Part shown: positions 1 to 5,072 of the stretch, in pieces
Numbering within the stretch: position 1 is the stretch's first letter
How the letters are laid out: each line of letters starts with the position of its first letter
NCBI GenBank assembly: GCA_025924755.1
Contig: JAICHT010000261.1
Location: forward strand, 1 to 5,072
DNA length: 5,072 nt
Source: Chitinophagaceae bacterium
Lineage (GTDB): Bacteria; Bacteroidota; Bacteroidia; Chitinophagales; Chitinophagaceae
Reading direction: 5' to 3'
Made by a program: the position numbers and the translations under genes
Notes under the pieces: model-generated
Told to the model about the DNA's origin: nothing
The model's input: only the letters and a program-made list of their open reading frames with translations
Databases searched by the model: none

Positions 1-1246
1 GCTCCAGCTTTTTATATATGTTTTCGGTAACCACAATACCGTCATCCACTACTAAGCCCGTAGCCAATACGATTCCTAAAAGCGTTAAGATATTAATAGT
101 AAAACCACAAACATACATGATAAAAAAAGCGCCAATCAGCGAAACGGGGATATCGATAAGTGGACGAATGGCAATTAACCAATCCCTGAAAAACAGGTAG
201 ATAATCAGTACCACCAGTATAAAGGAAATAATCAGCGTTTCCTGCACTTCCGATATGGAGTTTTTAATAAACTTCGTTTGATCTAAAGCAATATTTAACT
301 TGATATCAGAAGGCATTTCCGATTTTATCTGGTTGTAGCGTTTATAAAACTCGTTGGAAATAGCTACGTAGTTGGTACCCGGCTGCGGCACTATAGCCAG
401 GGCAATCATAGGAATGCCGCTCTCTTTCAAAATCGTTTCTTCGTTGGCAGGACCTAGGACGGCCTCGCCGATATCATTGATTTTTACCTGGCTGCCGGCA
501 CTGTCCTTAACAATAATATTGTTGAATTCATCTTCAGTAGATAATCGGCCAAACGTACGTACCGTAAGCTCTGTAGCATTACCCGAAATCTTACCTGAAG
601 GCAATTCGACATTTTGTTTTTGTAAAGCAGTTTGAACGTCAGTAGGCGTAAGGTTATATGCAGTAAGTTTTTCGGGATCCAGCCATATACGCATGGCATA
701 TAATTTTTCGCCCCATACCTGTATGGTACTTACACCGGGAATGGTTTGCAGCCTTTCCATTAATACGTTTTCAGCCCAGTCGGTAATTTGCAGTTGGTTG
801 CGAGTATTGCTTTGCACGGTCATGGAAAGAATAGCATCTGCATTCGCATCTGCTTTTGATACTACCGGCGGTGCATCCAGATCGGTAGGTAACTGGCGGG
901 TAGCTTGCGACACTTTATCCCGCACATCACTGGCGGCAGCTTCTAAATCAACTCCCAATTCAAATTCAATATTGATACTGCTGGAGCCCTGGCTGCTGGA
1001 CGAGGTGATATTTTTGATACCGGCAATACCGTTAATTGCTTTTTCAAGCGGTTCGGTTATTTGCGATTCAATGATATCGGGGTTGGCGCCGGAGTAGCTG
1101 GTACGTACGTTTACATTGGGCGGATCAATAGCCGGATAATCCCGAACACCCAGAAATTTAAATCCGATTACGCCAAATACTACAATAATAATACTGAGTA
1201 CTATAGCTAAAACCGGCCGGCGCAAACTCAGTTCTGAAATGTTCAT
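1..1246 (-). CDS. RND efflux permease, HAE-1/AcrB-like, N-terminal part (runs off left edge)
   Basis: Inner-membrane proton-driven pump subunit of a tripartite efflux system. The frame is open from the ATG at 1246 to the window edge, giving 415 residues of a family usually about 1,000-1,060 long, so only the first 40% is present. Visible in order: the N-terminal MNISELSLRRPVLAIVLS start with TM1 (about residues 12-30); the periplasmic porter region with the hallmark stretches YPAIDPPNVNVRTSYSGA and IESQITEPLEKAINGI; TM2 (about 337-353) followed by FFRDW; TM3 (about 364-381) with IPVSLIGAFF; and TM4 with GLVVDDGIVVTENI. Asp401 and Asp402 match the proton-relay pair Asp407/Asp408 of AcrB. The family fits drug or hydrophobic-compound export rather than metal export, but the substrate cannot be told. 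The start lies 10 bases after the adaptor stop, so the two are co-transcribed. Only a weak TGGAA-like purine stretch precedes the ATG. The outer-membrane channel, if linked, would lie beyond the left edge. Confidence 0.95.
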   Translation of the reverse strand, partial: MNISELSLRRPVLAIVLSIIIVVFGVIGFKFLGVRDYPAIDPPNVNVRTSYSGANPDIIESQITEPLEKAINGIAGIKNITSSSSQGSSSINIEFELGVDLEAAASDVRDKVSQATRQLPTDLDAPPVVSKADANADAILSMTVQSNTRNQLQITDWAENVLMERLQTIPGVSTIQVWGEKLYAMRIWLDPEKLTAYNLTPTDVQTALQKQNVELPSGKISGNATELTVRTFGRLSTEDEFNNIIVKDSAGSQVKINDIGEAVLGPANEETILKESGIPMIALAIVPQPGTNYVAISNEFYKRYNQIKSEMPSDIKLNIALDQTKFIKNSISEVQETLIISFILVVLIIYLFFRDWLIAIRPLIDIPVSLIGAFFIMYVCGFTINILTLLGIVLATGLVVDDGIVVTENIYKKLE

Positions 1247-1256
1247 AAGATTCCAG

Positions 1257-2324
1257 TTAAGGTTTAGTAATATTTTTAACCACTACATTAACATCAGGTT
1301 TTAAACTCATTAGCCCTGTGGTAATAACCGTATCACCCTTTTTTAATCCACTCGTCACTTCTACCATGGCAGAATCTCTTACGCCGGTAACCACATCACT
1401 AAAATGCGCTTTCCCGTCTTTATATACTATAATTTGCTTGCCACGTGCTTGTGGAATAATAGCTTGTGTAGGAACCATCAGTGCATTAGGATTTGCATCA
1501 AATGTAAGATGCACTTTGGCAAAGCCACCCGGTATCAGCCCGGCCGGATCGCCTTTAACGCGTGCCCGTATTGTTAGGTTTCTGGTATTTTGCTCCACGC
1601 CTGAAGCCGTTGCAAATACTACTGCCGTATAATCTTTATCGCTGCCGCCAATATTGAAATGGATACTCTTTCCGTTCTTTATTTGCGATGCGTATTTTTC
1701 AGGTACGCTAAAATCAATTCGTAACCCGGTTGTTTTTTGAATGGAAGTAATAACAGTTTGTGGAGTTACATAAGCGCCGATACTTACTTGTTTTAAACCC
1801 AGCTTGCCATTAAAAGGCGCCCGGATGATGGTTTTAGCAATATTGGTATTTATAATATCAAGGTCGGCTTTTATATTGCTGGCCTGTAGAGTGGTGGTTT
1901 CATAGTCTTCCCGGCTGATGCCGCCTATCTTTAAAAGCTGTTCGTGGCGGTTAGAAGTTTGGTTGGCAATTTTTAATTGTACTTCCAGTTTTTTTCGTTG
2001 CGCCTGCAGATCGGCGTCGTATAATTTTGCGAGTACGGTTCCTTTTGTTACGTAAGCTCCTTCTTTGATATAAAGTCCGGTGATTCTTTCTGAAATTTCG
2101 GGATGAATATCTGTAGATTCTTCTGCTACCAAAGAGCCGGGAACGTCAATAGATTCACTGACATACCGGGATTGTACTATATAGCCATCTACATGAGCAA
2201 TGGGCCGGGCTTCACCCCTTTTTTCCATGGCTGCTTCTTTCTTTTTTTCGGTATTGCAGCTCGTAAGTGAAAAAGAATAAAAAATGACAAAGAGTAACAG
2301 GTAACTAAAATAAGATAATCTCAC
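1257..2324 (-). CDS. RND efflux periplasmic adaptor (membrane fusion protein), lipoprotein
   Basis: Adaptor of the MexA/AcrA/MdtA type that bridges the RND permease and an outer-membrane channel. The 355-residue product starts with a hydrophobic signal peptide ending in the lipobox L-T-S-C, so Cys23 is the predicted lipidated N-terminus. Domains in order: first half of the lipoyl-like domain (about 62-105, with ISERITGLYIKEGAYVTKG), a short alpha-hairpin (about 106-160), second lipoyl half (about 163-196, with TIIRAPFNGKLGL and GAYVTPQTVI), a beta-barrel (about 198-276, opening LRIDFSVPEKYA), and a membrane-proximal domain (about 280-350, with LMVPTQAI and GLKKGDTVITTGL). The start codon is GTG at 2324. 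An in-frame TGA lies three codons upstream (2333-2331), and the next Met (residue 33) would remove the signal peptide, so GTG is the best choice. No Shine-Dalgarno sequence is seen. It is first in an operon with the permease gene. The substrate is unknown. Confidence 0.95.
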   Translation of the reverse strand: MRLSYFSYLLLFVIFYSFSLTSCNTEKKKEAAMEKRGEARPIAHVDGYIVQSRYVSESIDVPGSLVAEESTDIHPEISERITGLYIKEGAYVTKGTVLAKLYDADLQAQRKKLEVQLKIANQTSNRHEQLLKIGGISREDYETTTLQASNIKADLDIINTNIAKTIIRAPFNGKLGLKQVSIGAYVTPQTVITSIQKTTGLRIDFSVPEKYASQIKNGKSIHFNIGGSDKDYTAVVFATASGVEQNTRNLTIRARVKGDPAGLIPGGFAKVHLTFDANPNALMVPTQAIIPQARGKQIIVYKDGKAHFSDVVTGVRDSAMVEVTSGLKKGDTVITTGLMSLKPDVNVVVKNITKP

Positions 2325-2349
2325 TTGAATTCAATTGGTATTTGAGCGG

Positions 2350-2357
2350 CAAAACTA
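2350..2357 (-). promoter_or_regulatory. Bacteroidota -7 promoter element for the efflux operon
   Basis: Read on the minus strand the bases are TAGTTTTG, an exact match to the Bacteroidota housekeeping-sigma -7 consensus TAnnTTTG. It ends 25 bases before the GTG start of the adaptor gene, which predicts a leader of roughly 20 nt. I do not see a clear TTG -33 element at the expected distance, so the promoter may be weak or activator-dependent. It is inferred from sequence match and position only. Confidence 0.55.
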
Positions 2358-2374
2358 ACCACTTCTTAAAAGAT

Positions 2375-2390
2375 AATACTTTAAATACTT
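2375..2390. repeat. Short tandem direct repeat upstream of the efflux promoter
   Basis: The seven bases AATACTT occur at 2375-2381 and again at 2384-2390, a 9-base period. They sit about 18-33 bases upstream of the -7 element of the efflux operon, where the -33 region or a regulator site would be. The spacer is AT-rich, so a chance repeat is quite possible. No regulator gene is next to it. Confidence 0.25.
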
Positions 2391-2405
2391 GATAAAAGGC
2401 AAGGG

Positions 2406-2417
2406 ATTAACGTTAAT
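2406..2417. repeat. 12-base perfect palindrome at the purK stop
   Basis: ATTAACGTTAAT at 2406-2417 is its own reverse complement and touches the last base of the purK stop codon. With no loop and no following U-run it is not a convincing terminator. It might be a protein-binding site or simply chance in AT-rich sequence. Confidence 0.25.
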
Positions 2418-3550
2418 TAACCTTGTGGAGCGGCCACTACCGACAGCGTTTGTTTTATTTTATTGGCTTTGTGTATAAGATCCTGCTTATCTGCACTTAA
2501 TATGGTTACATGTCCCATTTTGCGGCCAGGTTTCGTTTGTAATTTTCCATATAAATGAACAAATGCGTTATCGATGGTCAATACATCTTCCAAGCCGATA
2601 TATGCCACATCACCGGTTTGGTCTTCGCTGCCTACAAGATTAACCATAGCCGATGGAAGAATGCAGGAAGGATTACCCAGCGGATAGTTTAATATAATCC
2701 GCCACAACATATCAAATTGCGAGGAATAATTGGCTTCAATAGTATGGTGGCCGCTGTTGTGTACCCTTGGCGCTATTTCGTTTACAAATACATCGTCGCG
2801 CTGGTCTACAAAAAGCTCCACGGCAAACAACCCGGGCGATTGCAAGTGCCGCACTACCGATAAGGCAATGGCTTCTACCTTCCAAAGCACTTCTTTGGTA
2901 ACCGGCGCCGGGCATAGCTGGAAATCGAGTAGGTTGAGCCTGCGGTTAAACATCATTTCAACAGGCGGATACAAAACAGTTTTGCCATTTTGGCCCACCG
3001 CCACTATTTGCGATATTTCTTTTTTAATATCAATTTTTTTTTCCAGCACACTAGGTTCATCAAAGCCCAGGTTTTCCATTTGCAGGCTTTCAATTATTTG
3101 CACCCCTCTGCCATCATAGCCTCCCGTGGCTAACTTTTGTACACCAGGTAGCAGATTAGCCCAAGTGGAAATTTCACTTTTAGATTGAAGAACGGTAAAC
3201 GCCGCAGTTGGAATGGCATTAGTTGCATAAAACTGCTTTTGTAAAATTTTATTATTGATAATGCGCAATACCGCTGTTTTTGGAAAAATAGTTACGCCTT
3301 CCTGCTCCAGTTTTTCCAGCGCATCCACATTAACGTTTTCAATTTCAATAGTAACGGCATCCAGGTTTTTGCCAAAGTTGTATACTGCATCAAAGTTGCG
3401 GATATCACCCCTGGTAAAATATTGGCATAAATGCGCAGCCGGGCAATGATCATCGTTTTCCAGCACGTGCGTTTCCACCGGATAATTGGCTGCCGCCTGC
3501 AATAACATCCGGCCTAATTGACCACCGCCTAAAATTCCAACTTTTACCAT
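2417..3550 (-). CDS. purK: 5-(carboxyamino)imidazole ribonucleotide synthase (PurK)
   Basis: Cytosolic ATP-grasp enzyme of de novo purine synthesis: it joins 5-aminoimidazole ribonucleotide and bicarbonate with ATP to give N5-CAIR, which PurE then rearranges. The 377-residue length is usual for the family. Visible motifs: GILGGGQLGRML (5-16) at the N-terminal nucleotide-like fold, IEIENVNVDAL (68-78), the ATP-grasp loop GGYDGRG (143-149), YPPVE (194-198), the metal- and substrate-binding stretch NEIAPRVHNSGHHT (257-270), and the C-terminal YGK (334-336) with GRKMGH (342-347). After the HNSGH motif the common SQFEQHLR reads SQFDMLWR (277-284), a modest lineage-like change. The ATG at 3550 begins MVKVGILGGG, exactly where PurK proteins begin. 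The frame stays open upstream to 3751, but that extension overlaps the divergent gene and has no family-like sequence. No purE lies next to it. An A9 run (sense strand, 3042-3034) lies within the gene. Confidence 0.96.
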   Translation of the reverse strand: MVKVGILGGGQLGRMLLQAAANYPVETHVLENDDHCPAAHLCQYFTRGDIRNFDAVYNFGKNLDAVTIEIENVNVDALEKLEQEGVTIFPKTAVLRIINNKILQKQFYATNAIPTAAFTVLQSKSEISTWANLLPGVQKLATGGYDGRGVQIIESLQMENLGFDEPSVLEKKIDIKKEISQIVAVGQNGKTVLYPPVEMMFNRRLNLLDFQLCPAPVTKEVLWKVEAIALSVVRHLQSPGLFAVELFVDQRDDVFVNEIAPRVHNSGHHTIEANYSSQFDMLWRIILNYPLGNPSCILPSAMVNLVGSEDQTGDVAYIGLEDVLTIDNAFVHLYGKLQTKPGRKMGHVTILSADKQDLIHKANKIKQTLSVVAAPQG

Positions 3551-3554
3551 GTGG

Positions 3555-3562
3555 CAAATGTA
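3555..3562 (-). promoter_or_regulatory. Candidate -7 promoter element directly before purK
   Basis: On the minus strand the bases are TACATTTG followed by C, an exact match to TAnnTTTG. The element ends only four bases before the purK ATG (3550), so transcription would begin at or within a few bases of the start codon. Either purK is made as a leaderless or nearly leaderless mRNA, or the match is chance and the true promoter lies further upstream, inside the divergent gene. No clear -33 TTG is seen about 20 bases upstream. Confidence 0.4.
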
Positions 3563-3621
3563 GCAAAGCCATTGTGTATTTGGCGTAAGAGTTGTGCCTA
3601 TATAGTAATAAACCTCAAGAA

Positions 3622-4878
3622 ATGTATCCTTTAAACACCTCACAGGATTTAAGACCATTAATAAAAGATATAGGAGACGCAAATGTAGTAATGCTGGGAG
3701 AAGCTTCGCATGGCACACATGAATACTATACCTGGCGTACTGAAATATCAAAGAAACTCATACAGCAAAAGGGCTTTTCGTTTATTGCCGTAGAAGGCGA
3801 CTGGCCGGATTGCTATAAAATAAACCGGTTTGTGAAAGGATATAAGGACGCGGGTGATGATATAAGGAAGGTACTGATGCACTTTGACCGGTGGCCTACC
3901 TGGATGTGGGCCAACTGGGAGGTAGCGGCACTGGCCGAATGGCTTAGAGAACATAATACAGGTTTGCCTGCCGATAAAAAAGTAGGATTTTACGGATTGG
4001 ATGTATACAGCTTATGGGATTCGATGTATGCCATGATCGATTACCTGGAAAAGGAAGACCCGCAGGCAGCACAATCGGTAAAGTTAGCTATCAAATGTTT
4101 TGAGCCCTACGAAGAAAATGAACAGACTTATGCCCGCTATTCGTTAACCGAACATTCCTGCCGGGATAAAGTATTAGCCATGCTTAAGGAAATCCGGATG
4201 AAAGCCCAATTTTTAGATGGTGACAGGGAGGCAGGATTTAATACAGAGCAAAATGCTATCATAGCGGTGAATGCAGAAAAATATTACCGCAGCATGATGG
4301 GGTTTGACAACGAAAGCTGGAATATTAGGGACACCCATATGATGGAAACGCTGGACCGCCTGATGCAGTTTCATGGCCAGGGAGCAAAAGGCATTGTATG
4401 GGAGCACAACACCCATATTGGCGATGCAAGGGCTACCGATATGCACCGGTCGGGTATGGTGAATATTGGTCAATTGGCAAGAGAGCAATATGGACCTGAT
4501 AGCGTATACTTGGTAGGCTTTGGCTCTTACCAGGGATCGGTAATAGCAGGGGAAGCGTGGGGTGCACTGATGCAGGAAATGAAAGTGCCAAAGGCCAGGA
4601 GCGGCAGCGTGGAAGACCTGTTACATTCGGAATCTGAAGAAAATCAGCTACTGTTATTTAGAGAAGGCCGGAGGGAAGTCTTTCAAAAGAGGATTCCGCA
4701 TCGGGCAATAGGCGTTGTATATAGCCCGGAAAATGAACGGTATGGCAATTATGTGCAGTCTATAATGGCCAGCCGGTATGATGCTTTTGTTTATATTGAT
4801 AAAACAAAAGCAGTGCATCCATTACACCTTAAACCGCATGATACCGAAATGCCGGACACTTATCCGTTTGGTGTATAA
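3622..4878 (+). CDS. Erythromycin esterase-family hydrolase
   Basis: Member of the erythromycin esterase superfamily (Ere/succinoglycan-biosynthesis-like fold). Characterised EreA and EreB open the lactone ring of 14-membered macrolides, but most environmental members have no known substrate. Family signatures in the 418-residue product: VVMLGEASHGTHEYYTWR (22-39) with Glu27 and His30, the probable counterparts of the catalytic Glu and His pair; AVEGDWPDCY (56-65) with Glu58; FDRWPTWMWANWEV (88-101); FYGLDVYSLW (123-132); and VWEHNTHIGDAR (259-270) with Glu261, His262 and His265. No signal peptide is seen, so it is probably cytosolic. The ATG at 3622 puts LRPLIKDIGDANVVMLGE where family members begin; an in-frame TTG at 3592 would add ten residues with no family resemblance. 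No Shine-Dalgarno is evident, only AAGAA next to the ATG. It diverges from purK across 71 bases. Family assignment is firm; a macrolide-resistance role is not shown. Confidence 0.93.
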   Translation: MYPLNTSQDLRPLIKDIGDANVVMLGEASHGTHEYYTWRTEISKKLIQQKGFSFIAVEGDWPDCYKINRFVKGYKDAGDDIRKVLMHFDRWPTWMWANWEVAALAEWLREHNTGLPADKKVGFYGLDVYSLWDSMYAMIDYLEKEDPQAAQSVKLAIKCFEPYEENEQTYARYSLTEHSCRDKVLAMLKEIRMKAQFLDGDREAGFNTEQNAIIAVNAEKYYRSMMGFDNESWNIRDTHMMETLDRLMQFHGQGAKGIVWEHNTHIGDARATDMHRSGMVNIGQLAREQYGPDSVYLVGFGSYQGSVIAGEAWGALMQEMKVPKARSGSVEDLLHSESEENQLLLFREGRREVFQKRIPHRAIGVVYSPENERYGNYVQSIMASRYDAFVYIDKTKAVHPLHLKPHDTEMPDTYPFGV

Positions 4879-4904
4879 TTGAAAATAAAAAATAAGAGAT
4901 TCTA

Positions 4905-5072
4905 TCAGGCGATTTTTCCAAATCTTGGGCAATAATTTTCTTTTTTTGGCAGTTGCCTTGTTCCCGCTTTTAAAAAGGATATAATATTATACGATTTTGT
5001 ATGGCAGAAAGGACAAGCATGAACATCACCGGCTGAATCTACATACACACTACGGCTACCGGAAAAACAACC
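4905..5072 (-). CDS. C-terminal fragment of a probable radical SAM/SPASM-type protein (runs off right edge)
   Basis: The minus-strand frame is open from the window edge to a TGA at 4907-4905 and gives the last 55 residues of a larger protein. The visible part has Cys2 in GCFSGSRSVYVD, then SAGDVHACPFCHTK with Cys20 and Cys23, and Cys48 in KKENYCPRFGKIA at the end. A 'C..G.....D..GDV..CPFC' pattern is typical of SPASM or twitch domains, which bind auxiliary iron-sulfur clusters at the C-terminus of radical SAM enzymes. The CxxxCxxC radical SAM core itself would lie outside the window, so the class is inferred. The gene converges on the esterase-family gene, with 26 bases (4879-4904) between stop codons and no hairpin visible there. 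Another Fe-S or zinc-binding protein with a CPFC motif remains possible. The reaction and substrate cannot be told from the tail. Confidence 0.65.
   Translation of the reverse strand, partial: GCFSGSRSVYVDSAGDVHACPFCHTKSYNIISFLKAGTRQLPKKENYCPRFGKIA

Noticed and set aside
372..635. Plus-strand open frame of 87 codons
   Set aside because: Antisense shadow of the permease porter domain with no family resemblance.
693..1097. Plus-strand open frame of 134 codons
   Set aside because: It lies wholly antisense to the conserved RND permease, whose protein sequence is clearly family-like; the plus-strand product shows no recognisable motif.
551..1112. 13-base inverted repeat, 551-563 and 1100-1112, with the core ACGTACGT
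   Set aside because: Both copies lie in permease coding sequence and encode Val-Arg-Thr; the self-complementary core makes a chance inverted pair likely, and nothing suggests a mobile element.
2730..3119. Plus-strand open frame of 129 codons
   Set aside because: Antisense shadow of the conserved PurK region that carries the ATP-grasp and NEIAPR motifs.
3575..3582. TGTATTTG as a plus-strand -7 element for the esterase-family gene
   Set aside because: It misses the second consensus base of TAnnTTTG and has no -33 partner; the position (39 bases before the ATG) is plausible but the match is too weak to call.
3551..3751. 67-residue N-terminal extension of PurK
   Set aside because: It overlaps the divergent esterase-family gene, lacks PurK-like sequence, and the ATG at 3550 starts exactly at the conserved family N-terminus.
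4929..4960. GGCAA...TTGCC pairing around a T-run, considered as a terminator
   Set aside because: The stem is only five bases with a loop of about 20, it has no trailing U-run in either direction, and it lies within the coding sequence of the cysteine-rich gene.

Overview
The window looks like an ordinary chromosomal segment of a member of the Bacteroidota, possibly Chitinophagaceae-like (the family is inference from protein flavour only). The signs are two exact matches to the Bacteroidota -7 promoter element TAnnTTTG directly upstream of genes, almost no Shine-Dalgarno sequences, a Cys-lipidated periplasmic adaptor, and moderate GC content with AT-rich spacers.

Layout from left to right. 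Positions 1-1246 (minus strand) hold the N-terminal 415 residues of an RND efflux permease whose gene runs off the left edge. Ten bases upstream of it, 1257-2324 (minus) encodes its periplasmic adaptor lipoprotein with a GTG start; the two form an adaptor-then-permease operon. A 92-base spacer (2325-2416) carries a good promoter element for this operon. Next, 2417-3550 (minus) is purK of purine synthesis. A 71-base divergent spacer separates it from 3622-4878 (plus), an erythromycin-esterase-family hydrolase. Last, 4905-5072 (minus) is the C-terminal 55 codons of a protein that resembles the tail of a radical SAM enzyme with a cysteine-rich auxiliary cluster domain. It converges on the esterase gene with only 26 bases between the two stop codons. 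There is no gene-free stretch longer than about 92 bases.

The genes do not form one obvious system. The pump operon and the esterase-family enzyme could both serve xenobiotic tolerance, but purK lies between them and they are transcribed in opposite directions, so the link is weak. I see no RNA gene, CRISPR array, insertion sequence, phage gene or convincing factor-independent terminator. The points most worth a second look are the edge-truncated cysteine-rich gene at the right end, the unassigned substrate of the esterase-family protein, and a promoter element only four bases before the purK start codon, which would give a nearly or fully leaderless mRNA. I found no convincing undescribed system.
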